Source: Candidatus Defluviibacterium haderslevense
GTDB lineage: Bacteria > Bacteroidota > Bacteroidia > Chitinophagales > Saprospiraceae
DNA: 64,000 bases
Direction: 5' to 3'
Assembly: GCA_016712225.1 (NCBI GenBank)
Contig: JADJRL010000003.1
Span: forward strand, 4,043,501 to 4,107,500
The notes beneath the pieces were generated by a model. That model made no database searches. It worked only from the letters and a program-made list of their open reading frames with translations, and was not told the origin of the DNA. The position numbers and the translations under genes were made by a program. The first letter of the stretch is position 1. Each line of letters opens with the position of its first letter. This document shows positions 1-8,338 of the stretch, one piece after another.

Positions 1-562
1 TTCCTTGAATGTGTAATGGGATAATATTCTCTGGTGTTTGATTTAGGAAAATAAACAGCTGTACATCATGATGCCATTTATTGGACTGTTCCTTAAATTG
101 AGCCATTGGAAATTGCAATTTCAATTGTTCAAGTGAATTTTTTTCAGAACGGACAAAATGCAAATAGCAAATACCTTCAAGAGATGAAACTATAAGCATC
201 CGACCAAAAGGACTATCAAAAAATTCAAAAGAAAGTTCAAATTGTATACCTTTTTTAATACTTACCGGATTAGAATTTTTTTTTAAGCTAAAATAAGTTT
301 CATTCAATAGGGCTTGAGAAGAATTTTCTTTAGAATTTTGAAAAAGTCCTTGATTAATCAAGCCCAAATTATCCATAATTTTTTCTGCGGTAATATATTG
401 GAAGAATTCAAAAGGTTCTAATCCAATCCAATTTTGAAAACACTCTTGAACATCCTTTGATATCATACTTTTATCATTTCTAAACTGCTTCGAGTGATTT
501 TGATTCCAATTATAGATCATTTTTTCAATAGCCTCAATATCAACAACTTGAATGTTTTTCAT
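1..562 (-). CDS. Ada-like methylated-DNA-[protein]-cysteine methyltransferase (partial, C-terminus beyond left edge)
   Basis: Repairs O6-alkylguanine by transferring the alkyl group to its own cysteine; the Ada-type fusion usually also acts as an AraC-type regulator. The frame opens with ATG at 562 and stays open to base 1, giving 187 visible residues. Residues about 1-75 resemble the second half of an AraC helix-turn-helix domain (QNWIGLEPFEFFQYITAEKI). Residues about 105-130 match the ferredoxin-like N-terminal MGMT domain (FFDSPFGRMLIVSSLEGI). The visible end (PLHIQG) is where the catalytic DNA-binding domain begins. The PCHR active site would lie outside the window, so activity cannot be judged. 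The Ada phosphotriester (N-Ada) domain is absent. It is divergent from the small secreted protein gene at 680. Confidence 0.8.
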   Translation of the reverse strand, partial: MKNIQVVDIEAIEKMIYNWNQNHSKQFRNDKSMISKDVQECFQNWIGLEPFEFFQYITAEKIMDNLGLINQGLFQNSKENSSQALLNETYFSLKKNSNPVSIKKGIQFELSFEFFDSPFGRMLIVSSLEGICYLHFVRSEKNSLEQLKLQFPMAQFKEQSNKWHHDVQLFIFLNQTPENIIPLHIQG

Positions 563-679
563 AAACCCAATTAATACTAGTAAAGATAGCGAAATGTTTA
601 GCACAAAGAGAATTAATGACAATGAACAATTTGCTTTAAATTTCGTTTTAAAGAGGTCGTATGAAATGTATTGTTAATT

Positions 680-1111
680 ATGCAATCTAAACCATTCATC
701 TTTCTGGTCATCTTTCAACTTCTCGTTGCTCAGATCGGTGTTAATCTATTTAGTTCTTATTGCTGCTGTTTAAAGAAAACGACTGTTTCTTTTTTGCCAA
801 AAAAAGACAAATGCTTTACAAGGTATAAAGTAGGTAACTCAAAACAAATTGGAATATCTTGCCTTAAAAGCTCCAAAATTAAAAAAGGCACTTGCAGTAA
901 ACAAGAAATAACATTTAGTTCTTCAAAAGCTATTGGTTTTACGAATCCACAAGATCATCTTAAATTGGATATTGCAATCATTTCATGGCAAACTCCATTT
1001 TTTTTACTCAACAAAGTTGTCGAAAAAAATACATTAATTAGTTTAAACCCTATTAACCTTAGTATTTCTGGTTTTGAACGTAGGATACGTATGTCCTCAT
1101 TTTTGTGTTAG
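680..1111 (+). CDS. Small secreted Cys-rich protein, possibly HYC_CC_PP-like
   Basis: About 143 residues. A hydrophobic N-terminus (FIFLVIFQLLVAQIGVNLF) acts as signal peptide or anchor and is followed by the cysteine cluster SYCCC and further single cysteines. The layout (leader, Tyr-Cys-Cys cluster, then Lys/Cys-rich middle, immediately upstream of a TonB receptor of the CCxLAESF type) resembles the small Bacteroidota HYC_CC_PP family that accompanies putative metal/copper receptors. The HYC and PP signatures are not exact, so the family call is tentative. I place the start at ATG 680; a TTG at 671 in the same frame is possible. It lies 59 bp upstream of the receptor gene and is probably co-transcribed with it. 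Confidence 0.55.
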   Translation: MQSKPFIFLVIFQLLVAQIGVNLFSSYCCCLKKTTVSFLPKKDKCFTRYKVGNSKQIGISCLKSSKIKKGTCSKQEITFSSSKAIGFTNPQDHLKLDIAIISWQTPFFLLNKVVEKNTLISLNPINLSISGFERRIRMSSFLC

Positions 1112-1170
1112 GATCATTTAAGAAATTTTAATCTATATTTTTTATTTAATTTACATTAAATTTTTTTTAA

Positions 1171-3393
1171 ATGTTACGTATTATTCTTTTAGGTATTATT
1201 TTGTCTATCCATTTTAATATCAATGCTCAAGTTTTATCAGGTTTTATTTACAATCAAAAAAACAATCCTTTAGAAGGGGTCTCCATCTATTTTTTGAATA
1301 CAAATAATGGGACAACCACTGAGGAAGATGGCTCTTTTGTATTATATAGGACTGTTAATCAGGATACTCTTTTGTTATTTTATCCCGGAATTGTTACTGA
1401 TACATTCATCTTATCAAAAAATGAGAATTTCATTAAGCTGGTTTTGACTGAAGGTATTACTTTAAATGAAGTTACCATATCACAAAATAGAAGTTCTAAC
1501 CATTTTTCATTATTAAATCCTGCCAATGTTGAAACACTGAATTCATCTGAGTTTAGAAAGGCAGCTTGTTGCAGTCTCGCAGAAAGCTTTCAAACAAGCA
1601 ATGCAGTAGATCTAAGTTTTACAAGTGCAGTAACAGGAAACAGAGAAATACAATTCCTAGGACTTAGAGGATTATATACACAGCAATTAGTTGAAAATAG
1701 ACCCGTTTTTACTGGAATTCTTTCTTCATTAGGTTACGATTTAATTCCAGGGACTTGGCTTAATCAAATAAACATATTGAAAGGAGCGAGTTCCGCTATT
1801 TATGGTGCACAAAGTATGACCGGCGCTATTAATATTAGCTTAAAAAAACCTGATGAAGATCATAGAATCTATGCGAATGCCTATGCTGATTATCACGGTA
1901 GAATAGAATCAAATCTGCATCTTAATAAATCATGGTCGAAAAAAAGTCACATTGGTCTTTATCTGCATGGTTCTCAAACATCGAGTAATAAGGATCATAA
2001 TCACGACCATTTTTATGACGAGCCCAATCAAAAGAGATTGAATGGATTATGGAGAAATACCTTCTATAGTAAAAATTGGGAATGCCAATTAAATGTACAG
2101 GGCATCCTGGATCAAAAAAGTAGTGGTGAGTTAAAAACGAATCCCAATCCATATAAAGTAACACAAAAGTTGAATCATTTTAATTTTAGTGGAAATTTGG
2201 GGTATTTGGGATTTACAAATCCAGATAAGAGTATTGGTAATATTTTCGATATGGCATACTCAACTTTGAATAATACTTATGGAGAGCATAAATCACTTAA
2301 CGCTAAAGAGTCTCGATTTATGTATCAAATGTTGTATACGAATATTTATCAAACAGGCATGCACAAATTAAATATTGGTCCTACCCTAGCCATTAATATT
2401 GCTTCAGAAGAATTGTTTTCATCGGAATATAAAAAAATCAACTATAAGGAAATCATCCCAGGTTTATTTGCTGAATACCAATTTCAATATGGAGATATAG
2501 AAAACAGTGAATTAAAAAAGTGGATCGTCATTTTGAGTCAACGAATTGAACAAATCAGCACTAATACCATTTTTTGGTCGCCGCGGATCAGTACAAGATT
2601 TAATTTCAATACCCGGTGGACAGGCAGAATTTCGGGTGGCCGTGGTTATCGCCACTATAGAATATTTTCTGATCATATGAATTATTTAGCAAACAATAGA
2701 ATCATTGATATAGCTGATTTACCCAACTATGAATCCTCATGGAATTATGGGCTTAACCTCGTTGGAAAGCCATTAATTAACAATTCTGAAATTGAAATTA
2801 ATCTAGATGCATACATTACTACTTTTCAAAAGCAACTTATTTTTGATTTAGATGATAACCGTCCTGAAAAACAGTATATCAGCTTTTATGAATTATCTGG
2901 CAATTCCAAAACATCACATATTGGTGCAACTATAAAAATTCCAATCATCAAAAGTATTAGTTTGAAACTTGGAGGTAAATGGATAAACTCCAAAACAAAT
3001 TACCACCTAGGATATAGAACTCAACCTTTTGTACCCACTTGGAGAGCACTTGGTTCGTTAGATTGGGAGTCAAATAATAAAATTTGGTCCGTTAATATTA
3101 CTGGCCACTTTGTTGGAAAAATGCGATTACCCGATAAAACGTACTTGCCAAGCCAATTGAGCGCTTTTTATTCAGAAACTTCAAATCCATTTTTTCATTT
3201 ACAATCACAGATCAATTATGTGAAGCCGCATTGGGAGATTTATCTTGGATGTGAAAATATGACCAATTACACCCAACACCATGCTATTATAGATAGTAAA
3301 AATACCTCATCAGCCTATTTTGAGACTTCTGAGGTTTATGCTCCATTAAATGGAATAAAACCTTATATAGGTATTAAATGGTGGCTCAAATAG
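1171..3393 (+). CDS. TonB-dependent receptor with carboxypeptidase-like domain, probable metal (copper) uptake
   Basis: Outer-membrane active transporter of 740 residues energised by TonB. Residues 1-19 are a signal peptide ending in NINAQ. Residues about 20-95 form a carboxypeptidase-regulatory-like domain (GFIYNQKNNPLEGVSIYF, then TTEEDGSF). The plug (about 110-225) contains CCSLAESFQTSNAVD, AVTGNREIQFLGLRG and the classic IYGAQSMTGAINI. The rest is beta-barrel, ending in the aromatic-rich GIKWWLK. The CC-LAESF plug variety is the one seen in Bacteroidota receptors linked to copper/heavy metals, and an extracellular-looking loop near residue 275 is His/Asp rich (KDHNHDHFYDE). The substrate is inferred, not shown. 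No frameshift or truncation is seen. Confidence 0.88.
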   Translation: MLRIILLGIILSIHFNINAQVLSGFIYNQKNNPLEGVSIYFLNTNNGTTTEEDGSFVLYRTVNQDTLLLFYPGIVTDTFILSKNENFIKLVLTEGITLNEVTISQNRSSNHFSLLNPANVETLNSSEFRKAACCSLAESFQTSNAVDLSFTSAVTGNREIQFLGLRGLYTQQLVENRPVFTGILSSLGYDLIPGTWLNQINILKGASSAIYGAQSMTGAINISLKKPDEDHRIYANAYADYHGRIESNLHLNKSWSKKSHIGLYLHGSQTSSNKDHNHDHFYDEPNQKRLNGLWRNTFYSKNWECQLNVQGILDQKSSGELKTNPNPYKVTQKLNHFNFSGNLGYLGFTNPDKSIGNIFDMAYSTLNNTYGEHKSLNAKESRFMYQMLYTNIYQTGMHKLNIGPTLAINIASEELFSSEYKKINYKEIIPGLFAEYQFQYGDIENSELKKWIVILSQRIEQISTNTIFWSPRISTRFNFNTRWTGRISGGRGYRHYRIFSDHMNYLANNRIIDIADLPNYESSWNYGLNLVGKPLINNSEIEINLDAYITTFQKQLIFDLDDNRPEKQYISFYELSGNSKTSHIGATIKIPIIKSISLKLGGKWINSKTNYHLGYRTQPFVPTWRALGSLDWESNNKIWSVNITGHFVGKMRLPDKTYLPSQLSAFYSETSNPFFHLQSQINYVKPHWEIYLGCENMTNYTQHHAIIDSKNTSSAYFETSEVYAPLNGIKPYIGIKWWLK

Positions 3394-3617
3394 AAAATTA
3401 CATAATTAACTTATTTATAGGTGATTATAAATTGATATAATAAATATATAATTATTCAAGAAAAAATCTAAAAAAATCTTTTTTCTCAGGCAGCAATTTA
3501 GAGGATACATGGATCTATATAGTATAACCATTAGGGTTGTTAAAAAATTGATTTGTTTAAGTGTGGATTTTAAAAGCCAACCTGTTATTAACCTAAGGTA
3601 GTGATAGGTAAGGTTAG

Positions 3618-3639
3618 CTCCGATACCCGGGTGTCGGAG
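3618..3639 (+). terminator. GC-rich palindrome followed by T-run
   Basis: Two 11-base arms, CTCCGATACCC and GGGTGTCGGAG, pair completely (one G-U) around a CCCGGG centre and are followed by five T. This is the form of an intrinsic terminator on the plus strand, though it lies 225 bp past the receptor stop. The lack of a natural loop and the GC contrast with the flanks leave open a mobile-repeat or small-RNA origin. Confidence 0.45.
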
Positions 3640-3707
3640 TTTTTGCACTAACTTGTTCAATGATCAAAGTCGACTACAAAAATTTAATATTTTACCTACT
3701 ACTGTCG

Positions 3708-3740
3708 AGGAACTTGCCGCTAACGGGTGGATAAGTTCCT
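3708..3740 (+). terminator. Hairpin with T/A-rich tail
   Basis: Arms AGGAACTT (3708-3715) and AAGTTCCT (3733-3740) are perfect complements. The intervening bases hold a second short pairing, CCG with CGG around CTAA, so the element can fold as one extended stem. It is followed by TATTTTATTTTAT. It could be a terminator or the 3' end of an unannotated transcript. Confidence 0.4.
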
Positions 3741-4031
3741 TATTTTATTTTATCTATTCATATATAAATTAATTTAATTTATTATCACTTTATATTCAAA
3801 TACATAATCTATAAATAAAGCTTTTACAAGCTGCTTTTCATAGTTAATTATGCATTTGTCTAATTTTAATTTATACTTCAAATTTATATTATATATATAC
3901 ATTTCTGAAATTCAAGTATTTAGTAGATAGTTGTGAAGCCATCTCATTACTATAGATTTCAATTCGTCTAATCTTAACAATTATTAGCATTTTGCTAAAC
4001 TTATAATCTTCTCAATCCACTAAGGATATTG

Positions 4032-4039
4032 TAGATTTG
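4032..4039 (+). promoter_or_regulatory. yidC promoter -7 box
   Basis: TAGATTTG fits the Bacteroidota -7 consensus TAnnTTTG. A transcript starting a few bases downstream would exclude an upstream TTG at 4037, which supports ATG 4067 as the yidC start. No clear -33 TTTG is seen. Confidence 0.5.
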
Positions 4040-4066
4040 CGGCCTATAAAATGGAATAGAATCAAT

Positions 4067-5887
4067 ATGGAACGTAATCATATCATAGGCTTTGTACTCA
4101 TTTTTGCCATACTCATGCTTTGGAGTGAATTTTTCTTTAAACCATCCATGGTTGAGAAAGCTAATGAAAAAAGATTTGCAGATTCTATGGCACTGGTAAA
4201 AACAGTTAATCCGGTAGAACAAATCAAGGATGCACCTAGTGTTTTGAATTCAACAGATACCATTAGAACTACTGATAGTACAGCCCAAATCGTTGTACCT
4301 GAAAAAGAAATTTATTTAAAAAATAGTCTAGCTGAGTTTACATTTAGCAACAAAGGTGGATCCATAAAGCGAGTTAAGTTAAATAACTATCATAAAATTA
4401 AAGTTGGGGAAAATCATAAAGAGGAAAAAATTGATTTGTTCTTATTAGAAGATGCTAAAAATAAATTTGATTATGAAATATCAGGTAATCAAGGAAAAAT
4501 TCACACCAGCACTTTGAATTTCGATGTTATCCAAAATACGGATACTAAACTAACTTTAACTGCTCAACTTCCAGGTGGTGGTGCATTTACTCAAGATTAT
4601 ACCTTGTCTGCGGATAATTACAATTTAAATTATTCCATTCGGTTAGAAGGATTAAATAACAATAATGATGTGGTTTTATATTGGGAAAATTATCTTGATA
4701 AATTAGAAAAAAATTATGAATATGAGAAGTTTTATACTTCTATATATTATAAAGCAAAAGAAACAAATTCAGATTATTGTTCATGTAGAAAAGATGATAA
4801 AAAAGAACTAAGTGGTAAACCAATCGAATGGTTCTCTCATTCCAATCAATTTTTTAATTCTTCATTGATTCCTAAAACTGGATTCAAACAAGGAACTTTT
4901 GAAACAGTTATGCTACCAGAAAATAGCGATGACTTAAAATTATTAAAATCAACGGTCGCAATTCCATTTAATGATTTGAATGCTAAGAATTTCGAAATGC
5001 AATTCTATATTGGCCCCAATGAATATCCAAGATTAAAAGCATATAATAATAATCTTCAAGATATCATACCTTATGGATGGAGCATTTTTGGAACAATAAA
5101 CAGATATTTAATTCTACCCTTGTTTTTGTTTTTGAAAAACTTTTTTGGTAGCATGGGTTTGATCATCTTATTGATGACCCTAATTGTCAAACTATTTGTA
5201 TTTCCACTAGCTTATAAAATGCTGAAATCTCAAGCTAAAATGGCTGCATTAAAGCCTGAAATTGAAAAGCTGAAATCTAAGCATAAAGATGATGCACAAC
5301 AGCAACAAGTGGAAACCATGAAGATGTATAATGAGTTTGGCGTAAATCCATTGGGTGGCTGTTTTCCATTATTATTACAAATGCCAATATGGATTGCACT
5401 TTATAGATTTTTCCCGGCGACCATTGACTTTAGGCAAGCATCTTTTCTATGGGCAGCTGATTTAACGTCTTATGATGAATTTCTATATCTTCCATTTAGC
5501 ATACCATTCTTTGGTAATACATTAAGTCTTTTTGCATTTTTATGGGTTATTTCCACGGTTATATTTACTTATTATTCTTCGAAGACTATGGACTTCTCTG
5601 CAAATCCAGCAATGTTGTACATGCAATATTTAATGCCATTCATTTTTTGGTTCATGTTTAATAAAACTGCAGCTGGTTTAACTTGTTATATGTTTTTTAG
5701 TAATTTGCTAAATATAGCTCAAACTATTGTTGGAAAAAATTATCTGTTCGATAGTGATAAAATTCGGGATACGCTGGAATTGAATAAATCAAAACCGAAA
5801 AAGAAAGGTGGATTTCAAGCTAAATTGGAAACGATGATGAAGGAGCAACAACGCATCCAACAAGAAAAAGCTAAAAACAAGAAATAA
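4067..5887 (+). CDS. yidC: Membrane protein insertase YidC
   Basis: Inserts and folds inner-membrane proteins, alone or with SecYEG. It has 606 residues, normal for Bacteroidota YidC. A first transmembrane helix (HIIGFVLIFAILMLWSEFFF) follows MERN, the usual start of the family. Residues about 40-335 form the large periplasmic beta domain. Residues about 340-565 form the conserved 60-kDa insertase core (GSMGLIILLMTLIVKLFVFP, NPLGGCFPLLLQMPIWIALY, FMFNKTAAGLTCYMF). Within the core the hydrophilic-groove position carries Lys (LIVKL), where many bacteria have Arg. The C-terminus is a basic KKKGG...KNKK tail suited to ribosome contact. The reading frame can be extended to TTG 4037, but that codon lies inside the promoter box. 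The DUF6438 lipoprotein follows after 8 bp. Confidence 0.97.
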   Translation: MERNHIIGFVLIFAILMLWSEFFFKPSMVEKANEKRFADSMALVKTVNPVEQIKDAPSVLNSTDTIRTTDSTAQIVVPEKEIYLKNSLAEFTFSNKGGSIKRVKLNNYHKIKVGENHKEEKIDLFLLEDAKNKFDYEISGNQGKIHTSTLNFDVIQNTDTKLTLTAQLPGGGAFTQDYTLSADNYNLNYSIRLEGLNNNNDVVLYWENYLDKLEKNYEYEKFYTSIYYKAKETNSDYCSCRKDDKKELSGKPIEWFSHSNQFFNSSLIPKTGFKQGTFETVMLPENSDDLKLLKSTVAIPFNDLNAKNFEMQFYIGPNEYPRLKAYNNNLQDIIPYGWSIFGTINRYLILPLFLFLKNFFGSMGLIILLMTLIVKLFVFPLAYKMLKSQAKMAALKPEIEKLKSKHKDDAQQQQVETMKMYNEFGVNPLGGCFPLLLQMPIWIALYRFFPATIDFRQASFLWAADLTSYDEFLYLPFSIPFFGNTLSLFAFLWVISTVIFTYYSSKTMDFSANPAMLYMQYLMPFIFWFMFNKTAAGLTCYMFFSNLLNIAQTIVGKNYLFDSDKIRDTLELNKSKPKKKGGFQAKLETMMKEQQRIQQEKAKNKK

Positions 5888-5895
5888 TTACATCT

Positions 5896-6450
5896 ATGAA
5901 AAATATAATATTCATCTTGATATCATGTTCATTTTTTGTATTTTGCAACAATAAAACCAAAGTTATTAAATCAGCAAATGACAGTGAAGTTATAGAAAAA
6001 GCAAAACCCCTTCCTCGCTTTCTAACTTCGCTAACAATTAATGATACCATGTCAATGAATACAGATACATTATTGTATTATCAACGTGCCCCATGTTTTG
6101 GATTTTGTCCTTCATTTACCTATACCCTATTTACTAATGGCATAGTTATTTATACGGGTTATAATAATATAGAGCCATTAGGGACTTGGTATGCTCTAGT
6201 ATCTGAAACTTGGTGGTCAGAAGTATTATCTTCGGCGAATCAGATTGATTTTTTTAATTTATCCGATCACTACCCAATTGATATAAAAGAAAACATTCCA
6301 GACTTACCCAATACCAATATTTTGATAAAGGAATATGGTAAAAGAAAATTCATTTCAGATAATCATCACAGTCCAGCAGAATTGAAAAATTTTGAAATAG
6401 TATTAGATAAAAAATTGAAAGATATAAAGTTAACAGATTTTAAAAAATAA
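5896..6450 (+). CDS. DUF6438-type lipoprotein
   Basis: 184 residues. The N-terminus MKNIIFILISCSFFVFC ends in a lipobox-like FVFC, predicting a lipid-anchored periplasmic or outer-membrane protein. The region YQRAPCFGFCPSFTYTLFTN is the hallmark of DUF6438 (R-x-PCFGxCP-x-Y-x-(L/I), then a G-x-V-x-Y strand), and the two cysteines of PCFGFCP are present. Function is unknown. It starts 8 bp after yidC and is probably co-transcribed. It is convergent with the 574-residue fibre-like gene, with only 53 bp between stops and no strong terminator hairpin there. Confidence 0.75.
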   Translation: MKNIIFILISCSFFVFCNNKTKVIKSANDSEVIEKAKPLPRFLTSLTINDTMSMNTDTLLYYQRAPCFGFCPSFTYTLFTNGIVIYTGYNNIEPLGTWYALVSETWWSEVLSSANQIDFFNLSDHYPIDIKENIPDLPNTNILIKEYGKRKFISDNHHSPAELKNFEIVLDKKLKDIKLTDFKK

Positions 6451-6503
6451 TCTGTTCTAAATTCCTTTTTAAAGCTCAATACCTCAAGTAGAGTTTTGAA
6501 AAA

Positions 6504-8228
6504 CTATTTAACTTTTTGGACGATTAGTGTTCGTTGATGACAAGTTCCTGTCCCACCAGAAACTTTCCACTTGACTTCTATAGCCTGCCCTGCACCTAAG
6601 TTGGTTAAATAAGCATTCGAACCAATTGGGTTTGACATTCCACCAAATGATTCGCACTTAATTACTGAAGCTGCTATTTGACTTCCGTTGCTATAAATTG
6701 AAATGGTGACTGGATCTCCAAAACCAGTATTTTCAACTGCTCCAGTAAAGAAAATTAAATAATCACCAGCACCTGGAGTGATAGTCATACCAGGGATTAA
6801 TACTTCAGTTGCACTTGTGGTAATAGCATCTACTAATGATGTCGCTTGATTAATAACTGAAATCGAACTAGCAATAGTAATTGAGCCGGCTGCATTTGTA
6901 ATCGCAATGCCAGTACCAGCTGATAACGTAGCTGCAATAGGAGAAGCACCAGTAGAACCTATTAATAATTGGCCATTAGTTAAAGCTGCAGCTTCCACAA
7001 TACTACCGCCTGAGGAAACCATGATTCTATTATTATTTAATGCTGTTGAAGAATTAGTACCACCATTAATAATTGGTAAAACGCCGCTTATATGAGTAGT
7101 CAATCCTACTTTACCATAGCTCGGAGCAGTTGATACACCGCCAGACAATAACACATTTCCTGTAGCTATATCTGCTAATCTACTTAGACTCGTAGAACTA
7201 TTCGCATATAAGATATCACCAATAACATAACTTGTAATTCCTGTTCCTCCTTGAGGTGCAGTTACTGCTGCATTATCTGTTAGAATTAATGCATTGGCAT
7301 TAGGTAATGTAAATGTTTTTTCTGTTGTATTGGGCCCAGTAAATTTAGTAAATCCATTGCCTGTTCCACCAAAGTTAGAGTTGATGATATTAGTAACGTC
7401 TGCGCTTCCATTAAAACTTCCACCATGAATATTTCTAGGAGTAGCTAGTGTCGCTGCACTACCCGTAGTATTTTGATTTAATATAGGAAAATCTGCAGCC
7501 ACTGCAATACTTAAAGCGCCGGTACCAGTCGTAGATTTTAATATCCCAGTAGCTAAACCTGCTGTACCAGCTGAATAATCTGTACCTGCAGTTGCAATCG
7601 ATATATCTCCTATACTTCCAGAAGTTTTAATCAAACCATTCGTGGTAAGATTGGAAAGTCTATTTATGTTTTGACTGGTATTAACAGTAATGGTGTTGGC
7701 AGTTCTTGTTAGACCAGTTGAAAAAGTCAATGAATTTTCTTTTCCATTAAATGTATTCCAATCTGCGAAAGTCAATGCGCCTCTATTTATTGAGCTTGCA
7801 TCCGGCAAATTAAATGTATGTATTGAACCAGAGGATGAAATATTAAAATTACTCCCAGCAGTTCCTATTGCAAAAGTTTGTACAGAATTGGTTAATCCAT
7901 TAATCGAAGTTATTGCATTGCCAGTTAACAAACTTGAAAATGTTCTAGTAGTAACATTGCCTAAAGCATCAGATGTTAAGACCTTTGTATTCGTTGTATT
8001 AATACCTATACCTTCAAATCGCACGTCTAAGGTAGTATGAAATTGAGTTAAGGGATTAGTCGTACCAATTCCTACATTTCCACTATTTTTATTGTAAATT
8101 TTATTTCCATTTAAGGCCCATTTGCTGGTGTCCACTAATATCTTAGTTCCTTTTGGATTGATGACTATTTGGGCATTAGTTTTTACAATAAATAGAAGGA
8201 ATATGAGTATTAAATATTTATTTTTCAT
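6504..8228 (-). CDS. Secreted tail-fibre-like surface protein (574 aa)
   Basis: Residues 1-19 are a signal peptide (LIFLLFIVKTNAQ). NVGIGTTNPLTQFHTT near residue 50 is the phrase that starts many Bacteroidota fibre/adhesin stalks. The following ~380 residues are low-complexity Gly/Thr/Ser/Asn beta-repeats as in phage tail-fibre shafts (GGTGNGFTKF, GGTGITSYVIGDILYANSST, GGTNSSTALNNNRIMVSSGG). The last ~120 residues are a compact, non-repetitive domain (from about ATSLVDAITTSATEVLIPG) that looks like a jelly-roll head, ending in RTLIVQKVK. No T9SS sorting domain is present, so its export to the surface is unexplained. It is the last gene of a minus-strand run of six exported proteins. A binding role is inferred only from shape. 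Confidence 0.7.
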   Translation of the reverse strand: MKNKYLILIFLLFIVKTNAQIVINPKGTKILVDTSKWALNGNKIYNKNSGNVGIGTTNPLTQFHTTLDVRFEGIGINTTNTKVLTSDALGNVTTRTFSSLLTGNAITSINGLTNSVQTFAIGTAGSNFNISSSGSIHTFNLPDASSINRGALTFADWNTFNGKENSLTFSTGLTRTANTITVNTSQNINRLSNLTTNGLIKTSGSIGDISIATAGTDYSAGTAGLATGILKSTTGTGALSIAVAADFPILNQNTTGSAATLATPRNIHGGSFNGSADVTNIINSNFGGTGNGFTKFTGPNTTEKTFTLPNANALILTDNAAVTAPQGGTGITSYVIGDILYANSSTSLSRLADIATGNVLLSGGVSTAPSYGKVGLTTHISGVLPIINGGTNSSTALNNNRIMVSSGGSIVEAAALTNGQLLIGSTGASPIAATLSAGTGIAITNAAGSITIASSISVINQATSLVDAITTSATEVLIPGMTITPGAGDYLIFFTGAVENTGFGDPVTISIYSNGSQIAASVIKCESFGGMSNPIGSNAYLTNLGAGQAIEVKWKVSGGTGTCHQRTLIVQKVK

Positions 8229-8245
8229 TTTCTTTTAATTGTAAA

Positions 8246-8282
8246 TTCAGCAACATATTTTATTGCAAAATATGTTGCTGAA
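8246..8282 (-). terminator. Perfect 16-bp hairpin between two fibre genes
   Basis: TTCAGCAACATATTTT (8246-8261) is exactly complementary to 8267-8282 around a 5-base loop. It lies 57 bp beyond the stop of the 290-residue gene and 18 bp before the start of the 574-residue gene. It may be a terminator, attenuator or mRNA-processing stem. It lacks a clean T-run, so the terminator call is weak. Confidence 0.45.
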
Positions 8283-8338
8283 CTTGAATATTTAAAGGTG
8301 TTTATATTAAATTCAAAAATGCAATTTAAATCTATGAA

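Larger units (their letters stand above)
3394..4031. other. Intergenic region with hairpins, no convincing gene
   Basis: This stretch between the receptor and yidC is very AT-rich except for two GC-richer inverted repeats (listed separately). An A/T-only weak inverted repeat (3459-3466 with 3479-3486) lies 65 bp after the receptor stop and might end its transcript. An 81-codon open frame on the minus strand (3415-3660) has no recognisable motif and reads through the first hairpin, so I do not call it. No tRNA-like cloverleaf is apparent. Confidence 0.5.

Noticed and set aside
3613..3652. GTTAG...CTAAC arms around the hairpin, considered as an integron attC site
   Set aside because: Orientation and core sequences do not match the attC consensus, and no integrase or cassette is nearby.
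3415..3660. 81-codon minus-strand open frame
   Set aside because: It runs through the GC-rich palindrome, has no recognisable motif or leader, and its composition looks like translated non-coding DNA.
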